Positions 16,043 through 24,381 of a stretch of 64,000 nt of DNA are shown piece by piece. Positions within the stretch are counted from its first letter, which is position 1; each line of letters starts with the position of its first letter. The notes below the pieces were generated by a model. The model had not been told where the DNA came from, did not search any database, and saw only the letters and a list, made by a program, of their open reading frames with translations. Source of the DNA: Streptomyces sp. ALI-76-A (lineage in GTDB: Bacteria; Actinomycetota; Actinomycetes; Streptomycetales; Streptomycetaceae); NCBI RefSeq assembly GCF_030287445.1, contig NZ_JASVWB010000002.1:248001-312000 (forward strand), given 5' to 3'. The position numbers were made by a program, and so were the translations under genes.

Positions 16043-16258
16043 CTAAGGAATGGCGGCTGCCGCCTTGGGTGTGGCCGCCAGCCGCAGGCCGACTTCCACG
16101 AGGGCCCAGCCGAGACGGGTGCGGAGGTGCCGGGGGTGCCGGGGGCGCCGGGCCGCTGCGGCGAGACGGTACGCGTCGGCTTCGGAGCGGAGTTCGGCGG
16201 CGCGGACATGGTGCAGGGCAAGGTGGGTCTCGGGGCGCATCGGGCTGTGGCCTTTCAT
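16043..16258 (-). CDS. Small basic protein coupled to the ArsR-family regulator
   Basis: A 71-residue, Arg/Ala-rich protein (MKGHSPMRPETHLALHHVRA at the start, then EADAYRLAAAARRPRHPRHL and GWALVEVGLRLAATP). Its ATG overlaps the stop of the regulator gene (ATGA), so translation is coupled. The sequence could form one amphipathic helix plus a weakly hydrophobic C-terminal helix. Similar small proteins next to ArsR-type regulators are common in Streptomyces but have no known function. Confidence 0.65.
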   Translation of the reverse strand: MKGHSPMRPETHLALHHVRAAELRSEADAYRLAAAARRPRHPRHLRTRLGWALVEVGLRLAATPKAAAAIP

Positions 16259-16839
16259 TCCGTGGTGAGGGGGAACGCGTGTGTGTGGATGCGTACCTGG
16301 GCGGTGTTGGCGTCGTCCTCGTCGGCGGCCCGGTCGCGGTAGGTGTCGACGAGCGCGTGCATCTTCTCGACGAGTTCCCGGGTCAGTTCGGGCGTCAGCC
16401 GCAGTGTCGCGCTGCTCATGTCCCAGGTGCGGTTCCATTCCTCCGGCCATGTCTGGCGGTTGCCGAGCCAGGTCGACAGGTCCCGGGTCTGGGTGGTGGC
16501 GACCTCGTGGAGGTACATGTCGGCGGCTCCGCGCACGTCCGGGCTGGCGTCCGTGAGCAGTGCGTCGTCGAAGCGCAGACCCTTGTGGACCGCCTTCCAC
16601 CACCGTTCCCGGCCCTTGCCGCGCTCGGGGGCGTCCTCAATGAAGCCGTGAATGGCGAGCTGCCTCAGGTGGTAGCTGGTCGCACCGCTCGACTCGCCCA
16701 GCTTTTCGGCGAGTTGAGACGCGGTGGCCGGGCCACCGAAGCGCAGGGCGTCCAGCAGTTGCATGCGCAGTGGGTGTGCGAGCCCGCGCAGGGATCGGGC
16801 ATCGAGATTGCGGACGGGCGAGTCCTGGGGCTCGTTCAT
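16255..16839 (-). CDS. ArsR/HTH_20-type transcriptional regulator
   Basis: About 194 residues from ATG 16839 (MNEPQDSPVRNL). The N-terminal winged helix is clear: LRGLAHPLRMQLLDALRFGG, ATASQLAEKLGESSGATSYH, then LRQLAIHGFIEDAPERGKGR with the wing. The C-terminal half is a helical domain with many Trp and acidic residues, as in the larger actinomycete HTH_20 proteins. It lacks the metal-binding cysteines of SmtB-type sensors, so the effector is unknown. The upstream region (16840-16900) is AT-richer (aaagatagcgctgcaaagga, then atgcttgcaatgg) and is a likely promoter and operator area. Confidence 0.8.
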   Translation of the reverse strand: MNEPQDSPVRNLDARSLRGLAHPLRMQLLDALRFGGPATASQLAEKLGESSGATSYHLRQLAIHGFIEDAPERGKGRERWWKAVHKGLRFDDALLTDASPDVRGAADMYLHEVATTQTRDLSTWLGNRQTWPEEWNRTWDMSSATLRLTPELTRELVEKMHALVDTYRDRAADEDDANTAQVRIHTHAFPLTTE

Positions 16840-17429
16840 GCCTACAAAGATAGCGCTGCAAAGGAATGCTTGCAATGGAATCTTTGCATCGAATGCTTTG
16901 GTGTGGCTGCGTCACACAGGACAGCTGCGCAGTCACCTGATGTTCAGCAGATGGGGCGGTTCGACAGATATGCGATCTCTATTCTGAATCCACGAAACGT
17001 ACGAAGCGCTCGTAGACGGACGCGGCGCATGCGTGCCGGCCAGGGGGAACACACCACTGATCGCCCTGGACGGCGTCGTCACCCGCCCGGTGCGCGGTAT
17101 CTCCCCCTGCCAGTTCGCTCGCGCCTGGCGTACCGACGACCACCGTCACCGGGTACTGGGCTACGCACGCTCCTGCCGGCGGGCGACCGGACAACCGGGA
17201 AGGCACCGAACATGAGCCGAAACCGACTCCTCCCGCCAGAAGCCGAGCAACCGCCCACCCCAAGCACTCGGCCGTCCCCAGGTGCTGTCCGTTCCCATCG
17301 ACGTTCAGCGGTCCCGTCATCGACAAACGCTTCCCGAACCCACCGACCTGCGGTGACGATCCTCACCTACGAAACCATGCTGGGCGCCTCTGCTCCTCGT
17401 AGACAGCCCGAAGTGCTTCCGGCGGCACC
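16840..17429. other. Intergenic region, no supported gene
   Basis: The first 60 bases hold repeated ttgca/tgcaa half-sites (gctgcaaaggaatgcttgca, then atggaatctttgcatcgaat) that could be the operator of the ArsR-type regulator. A plus-strand stretch near 17060-17195 (VVTRPVRGISPCQFARAW) faintly resembles the end of a LysR effector domain but is too short and isolated to call. Confidence 0.4.
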
Positions 17430-18833
17430 TCAAGCGGGCATGGTCGGCATTGCTATACCCCTGCGCCTGAGCCTCTGTCGAACGGCGTCCGCCATCTCGG
17501 GGCGGTGGCCAGGCACATGGGCGTGGAGCAGAAGAAGGGAAGGAGCCAGGTCATAGAGAGCGTTGGGATCCTCCACCCGGCTCCACTCGTGGTAGGCACG
17601 ATCCACGCAGGCCCGCAGTTCCGTGATGTCGTCGCTCTGTGTGCGCAGGCGATGCTGGACGGCTGTGAGCCACAGCGCGCACGCCCGGTCGGGTGCCCCC
17701 TCCAACCGAGCGAGCACGGCCTGGACTTCGACCCAGCGCGTGGCCTGCGGCGAGCCCACACCATGTGCCCGGACGGCACTCGCTTCGAACGTTCGGGCGA
17801 TACGAGCGGCCTCGGCGTGCCGCCCGGCGTGAGCCGCGTCCCACACCAGGGCATGCATTTCGTCGACTGCCGTCTCGTCGAGCGTGATCACCGGAAGGGT
17901 GATCAACGTGCTCCGTCCGCCGCGGTCCAGGATCCCCGAGGACGTTTTGGTGCTGCGGGCATCGCTGATCACGACCACGGACACCCCGGTCATGATCAGC
18001 GCCAGACCGGCCCACGCGAAGCCCGTCGGTACCTGGTCCAGCCAGAGCCACGCCAGCAGCGCCGCCGCCGGAGCCTCCAGCAAAAGCGCCACGCTGACCG
18101 TAGTGGCCGGCACACGTCCCAGCGCGAAGTTCAAGGACACCAGACCGAGCAGTTGGGGGAACACCAGCAGACCCACCAGGGCCAACAGCGTCACCCGGTC
18201 CAGGTGCACCTCGACGGCTCCCGTGACCAAGCACAGCACGGTCAACTGCAGCGAGCAGACCAACGCGCACACCGCAGAGTGCACAGAGGTGCTGATCCGC
18301 AGGCGGGCCCGTTCGCTGAGCGCTGTGTATCCCGCCAACGACACGGCACCGGCCAGCGCCAGGAGGTCACCCAGAAGCGCGGAGGTGCCGCCCTGCCAGT
18401 CCCGGCCGGCAGCCACCGCAGCCCCGCAGACCGCCAATGCCATGCCTGCCCAGACAGCCCGCGACAGCCGCGCTCCGCATGCAGTCGCGATCAGGGCCTG
18501 CCACACGGGCTGGGTGGACACGAAGGTGGTGGCCATGGCCACCGACGTCAGACGGGTGCTCGGCATGAACGTCGCGAAATGCACGGCCAGACAGGTGCCG
18601 GCCGCGAGCCCGTACAGCAGGGAGTGACGGTTCCGCGGAGCCAGAAACCGCTTGGTCTGGGCGCGGCGCCGCCAGAGGACGACGGGCCCGAGCGCGGCGA
18701 AGCCCAGCAGATTTCGGCCGGCTGCCATGAACAGGGCGGGTGCCGTGGCGGCGGCGGTCAGTGGCGCAGTGACCGCGAAAGCCGCCACCGTGACGGTGAC
18801 TGCCGCGGCTGACACGAGGTCGAGGCGTCGCAT
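17430..18833 (-). CDS. EamA/DMT-family transporter with a C-terminal helical extension
   Basis: A 467-residue protein. Residues 1-292 are two EamA repeats with about ten membrane helices (start VSAAAVTVTVAAFAVTAPLT; second repeat LGDLLALAGAVSLAGYTALS and PATTVSVALLLEAPAAALLA). Residues about 295-467 are soluble and helical, with TPR-like spacing: EMHALVWDAAHAGRHAEAAR, VEVQAVLARLEGAPDRACAL, DDITELRACVDRAYHEWSRV. This tail resembles the C-terminal helical regions of actinomycete Cro/CI-type regulators more than any transporter part. The fusion is uninterrupted in frame. Substrate is unknown; DMT proteins usually export metabolites. Confidence 0.8.
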   Translation of the reverse strand: MRRLDLVSAAAVTVTVAAFAVTAPLTAAATAPALFMAAGRNLLGFAALGPVVLWRRRAQTKRFLAPRNRHSLLYGLAAGTCLAVHFATFMPSTRLTSVAMATTFVSTQPVWQALIATACGARLSRAVWAGMALAVCGAAVAAGRDWQGGTSALLGDLLALAGAVSLAGYTALSERARLRISTSVHSAVCALVCSLQLTVLCLVTGAVEVHLDRVTLLALVGLLVFPQLLGLVSLNFALGRVPATTVSVALLLEAPAAALLAWLWLDQVPTGFAWAGLALIMTGVSVVVISDARSTKTSSGILDRGGRSTLITLPVITLDETAVDEMHALVWDAAHAGRHAEAARIARTFEASAVRAHGVGSPQATRWVEVQAVLARLEGAPDRACALWLTAVQHRLRTQSDDITELRACVDRAYHEWSRVEDPNALYDLAPSLLLLHAHVPGHRPEMADAVRQRLRRRGIAMPTMPA

Positions 18834-19012
18834 GGGACAGGTCCTTCAGGCAGAGTCGGAAGGGAGCGGACGCTCCGGAAGCGGGCGGCAGTCCCGGTCG
18901 TGGAAGCCGGACGAACCGTGAAGCGGACGGCTTTGTGGCCCGCCGAAGCACCGGCCCGGCTGCGTCCCGATGCACAGGAGTGTCTGTCGGTTACGACGTG
19001 CACGAGGCCCCC

Positions 19013-19205
19013 CGGGTTCAGACATGTTCTCTCCGCGGCCTCCGCCTCGTCGGCGTAGCGCCGCAGCAGGGTCGACTTGCCGACGCCTCCCGGTCCGTGG
19101 AGGTAGAGCACGCAGGCGCTGCCAGGGGTTCCGGATGCGAGTTCCGGAGTGCGACAGTTCGGTGCCGCGGCCCACGAACGCCCGGTCGCGTGTCTGCCGC
19201 CGGCC
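19013..19205 (-). pseudogene. P-loop ATPase domain fragment of a LuxR/AfsR-type regulator
   Basis: The minus strand encodes RAFVGRGTEL (a typical entry of the AAA_16 domain) and, in another frame, CVLYLHGPGGVGKSTLLRRY, with Walker A GPGGVGKST, then ADEAEAAE. The rest of the ATPase and the DNA-binding domain are absent. It ends shortly upstream of the EamA transporter gene, so it may be debris of a regulator that once neighboured it. Confidence 0.6.
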
Positions 19206-19589
19206 CTGCCCCAGACTGACGTGCGGCTGCGGAGAAGGAGACGGCTCAAGGTCTCGTACCGGTTGTGTGCACCCGCTCAGGGTGAACATCTGACCAAGCG
19301 CCCCACATCGGATCGCATGGGGCGGACTGTCCGAGGGCTGTCACTTCCGCCGCTCGTGGCCGGGCGGCGGGCCACAGTCGGAGTCCGGGCGCGTCGCTGA
19401 TCTCCGCGTGAGCGTCGTGGCAGCGGGGCGTGCGCGCGCGAGGTGTGCAACGTGCTTCGTCTCGCGGGCGCCGTGGACAGGGTCGGCGAAGCGTTCGGGC
19501 GGCGGCCCCGGTGGCGTGGCGCTCGGGAAGGCCGGTCAGCGGCAGGTGTCTGAGCGGGCCGCCCCGGCGTGAGGGGGGGGCAGTGCGAG

Positions 19590-19990
19590 CGCGCGGCGAC
19601 CAGACCGCCGGGCGGCCACACCCGATAGATGCCCTCCTTGCCGTACTGGATCACCGCCACCTCGTCCTCGATCCACTCCAGCACCTGCTCGATCGCGCGC
19701 TCGTGCACGGCCCCGATCACCCGCCAGGTCTCCTCATCCCTCAGCGCCCACAACGAGTGGGTCGTCGGCTGCGGCCCGAAGACGAAGTCGACACCCGTGA
19801 CCGTCACCCGGCGACCGAGGGCAGCGGCCTTGAACGCCTTCTGCGGGGAATCGCCCGTCGCGAGCCGGTCGGCCGCGATCCGGTCCGCGTACGGGTGCCG
19901 GCTCCGCTCGCCGAACACGTTCCGCAGCTGCTGCTCAGTGACTTCCTCGCCCGGCGTCAGCCCGAGCGGGCCAGGCCGCGGCGCATCCAT
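19590..19990 (-). pseudogene. MobF/TrwC-type relaxase fragment
   Basis: Reads LTPGEEVTEQQLRNVFGERS, HPYADRIAADRLATGDSPQK, VTVTGVDFVFGPQPTTHSLW, ALRDEETWRVIGAVHERAIE and GIYRVWPPGGLVAAR. This follows the TrwC relaxase domain: the VTEQQL region, the GFDLTFS-like strand with P-x-S-x-SVLWAL, and the AH helix, stopping just before the F-x-H-Y-D and three-histidine metal site. The catalytic N-terminal tyrosines are not seen. It is a remnant of a conjugative or integrative plasmid. Confidence 0.6.
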
Positions 19991-20320
19991 CGCCCGGCCG
20001 GGACACCCGCTTGCTCCTGAGCCTCCCGGAGCGGCGTGCGGGCCGGCTGCGGCCGGGAGCGGGCCCCGGCCGTCCATGGCCTGGACGATCGGCTCCGTCG
20101 GCTGACCCCGGGCGCGCTCGCCGAAGGGCCGGCCGACGCCGAGGCGGCGACAGGGTTGGTGTGGAGGGCCGGCGGAACCGGGTAACGTCTTTGTCATGTT
20201 CTTCCAGACCCCGATTTACGAGTGAGAGCGTGACAGGGCCCTACCGACGTCGTTCGATGTCGCCGCCCGTCCCCCACCGATGAATCCGTAGATCCCTGCA
20301 CATCATTACCGGGAGAACCC

Positions 20321-20536
20321 GTGACCGTGAGCAAGAACATCAACAACCCCGTGGGCATGGGCGGTGGCCAGCGCAAGAAGCTGTCCCGCGCCGAACGGCA
20401 GAACAACGGTCCGCACCGCAACCTCGACCGCCAGGGCGCAGCTGACCAGAAGGCCGAGCTGGTGCGCAAGATGCGCGAGAAGACAGGCGCAGCTGAGGGC
20501 GCCGGGCAGGCGGGCGACGACACCGCACAGGGCTGA
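20321..20536 (+). CDS. DUF6243 family protein
   Basis: A 71-residue, strongly hydrophilic protein from GTG 20321 with GGGAGAA upstream. The sequence VSKNINNPVGMGGGQRKKLS, RAERQNN and KAELVRKMREKTG is characteristic of the small DUF6243 proteins widespread in Streptomyces. It is probably largely disordered with one C-terminal helix. Function is unknown. It is followed by a very strong terminator and stands alone between relic genes, so it is likely expressed from its own promoter. Confidence 0.85.
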   Translation: MTVSKNINNPVGMGGGQRKKLSRAERQNNGPHRNLDRQGAADQKAELVRKMREKTGAAEGAGQAGDDTAQG

Positions 20537-20568
20537 CGTACCGCCGCGGCAAGGCGGCACTCCACGGG

Positions 20569-20605
20569 GCAGGGCCCGGACCGCGACGCGCGGTCCGGGC
20601 CCTGC
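20569..20605 (+). terminator. Strong intrinsic terminator after DUF6243
   Basis: A perfect 17-bp stem (20569-20585 with 20589-20605, gcagggcccggaccgcg and its complement) closed by the three-base loop acg, 32 bases after the DUF6243 stop codon. It lacks a clear U-run, as is usual in Streptomyces. Confidence 0.85.
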
Positions 20606-20857
20606 TGCCATATCGGTGCCCTGCTGCCGTACCGGGTGCCGCGGTCGCGCTCAGCTCTCGGCCGACCACCCACGTCTCAACTGACCAGCCGGGGTAGCCG
20701 CAGTTCGGCAGCCGCGTCGCCGCCACCCCGAACTGCGCCAGCAGCCCAACACGTTCTTCGTGCTCGGGCGACTGCGCCTGTAGCAGACACAACTGGACGA
20801 TGGTCGATCAGGTCCGCTTCGCCGGGAGCCCGGGTCACGCAAGGCCGTAGGTTGTCG

Positions 20858-21025
20858 TCTCACGCAAGCCGCCCAGACGCGGAGCGATTCTCTGCCGGTG
20901 CCTCCAACGCCGAGGTGACCAAGGACGTACGGGTGAGTGTTCGCTCGGTGCAGCGCTGGCCCCGGGCCTGGCACGACGCGGGCACCGAGGGGCTGCGGTC
21001 CGCCGGGCCGAAGGCGACGAGGGTG
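20858..21025 (+). pseudogene. Helix-turn-helix transposase N-terminal fragment (IS630-like)
   Basis: Reads ERFSAGASNAEVTKDVRVSV, RSVQRWPRAWHDAGTEGL, RSAGPKA. This is the winged-helix start of IS630-type transposases (a GASNEEVAKRFRVS-like turn, then W-R-A-G-x-E-AL). The catalytic domain does not follow. No start or inverted repeat is visible. Confidence 0.5.
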
Positions 21026-21165
21026 ATGAACCGGCGCTGGACTTCGTTGCAGGACAGCGGGACTTGGCCGTCGGAAACAGGTCGGCGCGCTGTTCGGCGA
21101 CACTGACCGCGGTCGGGAAGGCATGGGCGAGTATCACCAAGGTGACCAGGGGCTCCAGCCGCGTG

Positions 21166-21463
21166 CAACGAACTCCTGGCGGCCCATCGCCGTTACGTCG
21201 CCTACGTCCTCGATCCCGGCGCGTCCATCACCGCGGTGCCGCATCCTCGTGAACCCGGCCGGCTGATGCCGTTCTTCGATGAAACCGGACGCCCTTACAA
21301 GGAAGCGCTGGAAGCCGACTTCACCTCGATGCGCCTGGTCACTCAGCGTCCTGAAACGGTCCGGGCCGGAGTCTCCTTCGTCAACTCTGCCCGCGAAGTC
21401 GCCGCCGCCCGCGCAACCGCCTCCCACGCCGGCATACCGTCAGAGGCATTCGAACGCCTATGA
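21166..21463 (+). CDS. Unidentified protein, C-terminal part
   Basis: An open frame of about 99 codons without a credible start, ending TAG at 21461-21463. It contains NELLAAHRRYVAYVLDPGAS, PHPREPGRLMPFFDETGRPY, SMRLVTQRPETVRAGVSF and GIPSEAFERL. Codon use is that of a real Streptomyces gene and the product looks globular, but I do not recognise the family. The 5' part is replaced by transposase-like debris, so it is probably a truncated gene. Confidence 0.4.
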
Positions 21464-21580
21464 GCTCGGAACACGACCACGATCCGGGCTTCTCGAGGCG
21501 TGTCCACGCACTTGCGGGTCGTTGGCGGTGCGCGCCCCGAAGGCGCGATGTCCTTCAGGGCGTGCGACAGGGGTTCGGGT

Positions 21581-22330
21581 TCAGGCGTTGTAGCCGCCGT
21601 GGGCGTCCAGCACCGCGCCCGTGACGTACGACGCGGCGGGGCTCGCCAGGAAGGCGATCGCCGCGGCGATTTCGTCGGGGTGCCCCATGCGTTGCAGGGA
21701 CAGCGAGCTGACCAGGGCATCGAGGGTCTCGGGGTCCGGCGGTTGCATGCCGCCCTCCATCAGTCCGGCCTCTACGACGTTGGCCGTGATGTTCCGGGGC
21801 CCGAGGTCGCGTGCGACGCCCATGGTGTACCTCTCGATCCCGGACTTGGTCGCCGAGTAGTCGGCAAGGCCGGGGGCTCCGACCCGGGAACCCAGTCCGG
21901 AACTCACCGTGATGATGCGGCCGCCCCTGCGCAGCACTCGGGAGGCGGCCCGGATGACGGAGATCACGCCGAGGTAGTTGGTGGCGTGCATCCGGTCCAG
22001 TGCGGCGGTGTCGGCGTCCGGGTCGTCCACCGTGCCGGCCACGGAGATCGCCGCGTTGTTGACGAGGATGTCCAGGCCGCCGAAGTGCGCGACCACGTCG
22101 TCGATCAGCGCCGGCGCCCGGCTCGTGTCCGCCTGGTCGGACTGGAAGGCGGCGGCCTTGGCTCCCTTGCCGTGCACCTCGTCGACGACGGCCTGCGCCC
22201 GTTTCTCGGAGCTGACGTAGGTGAAGGCGACATCAGCGCCCTGCTCGGCCAGCAGTCGTACGGTCGCGGCTCCCAGTCCGCGCGACCCCCCGGTGACCAG
22301 GGCGACCTTGCCCGTGAGTGGCTTGCTCAT
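21581..22330 (-). CDS. Short-chain dehydrogenase/reductase
   Basis: A 249-residue classical SDR from ATG 22330 with GAGGTGAG upstream. It has the NAD(P) motif TGGSRGLG at about 13-20, NNAAIS, the catalytic Ser in TVSSGLGS, and the Y-x-x-x-K pair in DYSATKSG, followed by the usual VEAGLMEGGM cofactor-proximal loop. The basic residue after the glycine motif (SRG) favours NADPH. It is divergent from an Rrf2 regulator with two palindromes between them, so it is very likely the regulator's target. Closest use in relatives is as an Rrf2-linked 3-oxoacyl-ACP-reductase-like enzyme; the substrate is unknown. Confidence 0.9.
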   Translation of the reverse strand: MSKPLTGKVALVTGGSRGLGAATVRLLAEQGADVAFTYVSSEKRAQAVVDEVHGKGAKAAAFQSDQADTSRAPALIDDVVAHFGGLDILVNNAAISVAGTVDDPDADTAALDRMHATNYLGVISVIRAASRVLRRGGRIITVSSGLGSRVGAPGLADYSATKSGIERYTMGVARDLGPRNITANVVEAGLMEGGMQPPDPETLDALVSSLSLQRMGHPDEIAAAIAFLASPAASYVTGAVLDAHGGYNA

Positions 22331-22376
22331 TCTTCTCACCTCGTTGATTGACCCTTCCTGGCGTCGCAACATTAAT

Positions 22377-22399
22377 TGTTACGACAGACTGTTGCAACC
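22377..22399. promoter_or_regulatory. Imperfect palindromic operator, SDR-proximal
   Basis: The sequence tgttacgacagactgttgca has left arm TGTTACGACAG identical to the perfect operator at 22405-22428 and a right arm (CTGTTGCAACC) that matches it at most positions. It lies 47 bases upstream of the SDR start. Confidence 0.6.
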
Positions 22400-22404
22400 T
22401 TCTC

Positions 22405-22428
22405 TGTTACGACAGAGCTGTCGTAACA
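22405..22428. promoter_or_regulatory. Perfect palindromic operator, Rrf2-proximal
   Basis: Arms TGTTACGACAG (22405-22415) and CTGTCGTAACA (22418-22428) are perfectly complementary around a two-base centre. It lies 29 bases upstream of the Rrf2 gene and is the best candidate binding site for that regulator, which would autoregulate and control the divergent SDR gene. Confidence 0.75.
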
Positions 22429-22457
22429 TGAAGCGTTGCGGCTGAGAGGAGGAGCCC

Positions 22458-22892
22458 ATGAGCGCCAACAGCAGGCTGACCATCGCCGCCCACGCGCTGG
22501 CCTGGATCGGCCTCTATCAGCGCCAGGGCCATGAGGTCGCCACCTCCGAGCAGATCGCGACCAGCGCCAACACCAACCCAGTGGTGATCAGACGGCTGCT
22601 CGGCGAGCTGCGCAGGGCCGGGCTCGTGGAGTCCCGGCGGGGCGTGGGCGCGGGCTGGTCGCTGGCACGCGAGCTGGAGTCGATGACCCTGCTCGACGTG
22701 TACGAGGCAGTGGAACCCGGCCCGCTGTTCGCAATGCACCGCACCACCCCGGACCAGGGATGCGTGGTGGGTCACGGTATCCAGCCGGCAATGCAGAGCA
22801 TTTACGAGGGCATCGAGGAGACCCTGAGACACCAGCTGGCCCGCGTCACGCTCGAGAAGGTACTCCGGGACGTACTCGCGGCACCTCGCTAG
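22458..22892 (+). CDS. Rrf2-family transcriptional regulator (YwnA-like)
   Basis: A 144-residue protein from ATG 22458 with GGAGGAG upstream. The winged helix is ATSEQIATSANTNPVVIRRL, LGELRRAGLVESRRGVGAGW, the typical Rrf2 recognition helix and wing. Residues 76-100 (MTLLDVYEAVEPGPLFAMHR) match the dimer helix region. It has only one cysteine (DQGCVVG), not the three needed for an Fe-S cluster in IscR or NsrR. It is therefore more like the YwnA/CymR branch or a single-cysteine redox or quinone sensor. Two palindromes separate it from the SDR gene. Confidence 0.9.
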   Translation: MSANSRLTIAAHALAWIGLYQRQGHEVATSEQIATSANTNPVVIRRLLGELRRAGLVESRRGVGAGWSLARELESMTLLDVYEAVEPGPLFAMHRTTPDQGCVVGHGIQPAMQSIYEGIEETLRHQLARVTLEKVLRDVLAAPR

Positions 22893-23077
22893 CCTCTCCG
22901 TCATGCCCTGGCATCACCAAGATCCCCATCTAAGTCCAGGCCAGCGAACAGCCTGGCAACCAGTCGCGCCGAAGACCGTTGCAGTGTCAGACCGTGTCCG
23001 ACGAGCTCGTCACTTGGTCTTGTTGAAGTGCCCTGTTCCGGCGTGACCGATGTGACGATCTCGCCGTTCGGGAGGAT

Positions 23078-23239
23078 GTGAGCACCCGGCCATGGATCGT
23101 GGACGACGACTTGTGGGCGCTGATCGAGCCGCTGCTGCCGCCCTGGCCGGAGAAGTCGCCGGGCCCACGGCCGGTGGCGGACCGGCTGTGTCGGCAGGGC
23201 TTCCTGTACGTCCGCACGCCAACCCCTCCGTGGCGATGA
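23078..23239 (+). pseudogene. IS5-family transposase N-terminal fragment
   Basis: From GTG 23078 (GGAGGAT upstream) the frame reads STRPWIVDDDLWALIEPLLP, PWPEKSPGPRPVADRLC, RQGFLYVRTPTPPWR and stops at 23237-23239. WxxxxDxxWxxIxPLLP with PxPxGRPxxxDRxC is the start of IS5-group transposases (DUF4096). The continuing sequence with the DDE residues is absent. Confidence 0.65.
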
Positions 23240-23341
23240 GACCTTCCGGCGGGATGCGCCACGAGCGGGCGTGGTGATGGTCTGGCACGCCGTACGCAAC
23301 ACGACACCTCCGAGAATGCCGCTGGTCGCCGGACCGGCTTT

Positions 23342-24280
23342 TCAGGCTGCCGCGGCGCGGAGCATGGTGGGGCTCAGGCCCTTGTGGCGTTTGAACGCGG
23401 CGCTGAAGCCGAAGGCGTCGGCATACCCGACGGACCTTGCGATCTGGGCGACGCTGAGGTCGGTGTCGGTGAGCAGCGTCTCGGCCTCGTCCATGCGGCA
23501 TTCCGTGAGGTAGGCGAGGGGCGGGCGGTTCATCAGCTTGGTGAAGCGCTTGGCGAACAGCGCCCGGGAGACGCCGGCCCGAGCGGCCAGTGACGCTACG
23601 GTCCAGGCCTCGGCGGGCTGGTCGTGGAAGGCCCGTAGGGCGGGGCCGAGGACGGGATCGGCCAAGCCCCGATACCAGCTGGGCGCTTCGGCGCCTGCCT
23701 GGTCGAACCAGCTACGCAAAGTGCACACCAGGGCCCAGTCGAGGAGCCGGTCCATCAGGGCCTGCGAACCGGCCGAGAGTTGGGCGGCGTCGGCGGCGGC
23801 CGTCTCCAACCAGGCACAGACCTCGACGTCCTCCTTCATCACCAGGACGGGCGGCAGGGCACGCAGGAGCCGCTCGTGGCGGTGACCCGAGGCACGGTAG
23901 GCACCCACGATCATCGCCGTCGCCTCCTCCGAGTCATTGCCCCAGCGGATACCGCCGAGTTGCTGGTCGGTGCACTCCGCGTCCCTGGTGAAGCAGGCGA
24001 TCTCGTACGTGGCATGGGAGCCGTGGACAGTGGCGGGACGGTCCGCGAGATGGAACGGTGCGGGGCCGCACACGATCGCCGTATCTCCCGCACCAACCGC
24101 CCGCTCGGTGCCATCGGGCAGCAGCAGGGTGCCCCCGCCGCGCAACACGCTGATCATGGTGAGCGGGGCGTCGTCGGCGAAGCGGATGGTCCAGGGCGCC
24201 GTCAGTACGGCGTGGGTGACGACCGAGCCCTCGGCCCGGATGCCACTGAGCAGCGAACTCAAAGGATCCACACGACACAT
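23342..24280 (-). CDS. AraC-family transcriptional regulator (cupin_6 type)
   Basis: A 312-residue protein from ATG 24280 (MCRVDPLSSLLSGIRAEG); a longer start at 24325 is possible. The N-terminal cupin_6 domain (residues about 5-180) has PWTIRFADDAPLTMISVLRG and DGTERAVGAGDTAIVCGPAP. The C-terminal AraC domain has two helix-turn-helix units: WTVASLAARAGVSRALFAKR and LSVAQIARSVGYADAFGFSA, FKRHKGLSP. It is divergent from the NAD(P)H oxidoreductase at 24382, the usual partner of this regulator type, and an inverted repeat flanks the promoter region. Confidence 0.9.
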   Translation of the reverse strand: MCRVDPLSSLLSGIRAEGSVVTHAVLTAPWTIRFADDAPLTMISVLRGGGTLLLPDGTERAVGAGDTAIVCGPAPFHLADRPATVHGSHATYEIACFTRDAECTDQQLGGIRWGNDSEEATAMIVGAYRASGHRHERLLRALPPVLVMKEDVEVCAWLETAAADAAQLSAGSQALMDRLLDWALVCTLRSWFDQAGAEAPSWYRGLADPVLGPALRAFHDQPAEAWTVASLAARAGVSRALFAKRFTKLMNRPPLAYLTECRMDEAETLLTDTDLSVAQIARSVGYADAFGFSAAFKRHKGLSPTMLRAAAA

Positions 24281-24330
24281 CGTAGACGATCTCCTATGTT
24301 CCGGAGCGTTTCTCCCATGGATCATCTACG
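24281..24330. promoter_or_regulatory. Separated inverted repeat in the AraC/oxidoreductase promoter region
   Basis: The sequences cgtagacgat (24281-24290) and atcatctacg (24321-24330) are complementary at 9 of 10 positions, 30 bases apart. They bracket the divergent promoter area and are candidate half-sites for the AraC-family protein. Confidence 0.4.
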
Positions 24331-24381
24331 TCATCGCGGCTGTACTGGAGACATCGAATCGAGCGAGACCCGGGAGACACC

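Noticed and set aside
17060-17195. Possible LysR effector-domain tail on the plus strand
   Set aside because: Only about 40 residues, no start or end signals, and weak resemblance; it could be chance in GC-rich DNA.
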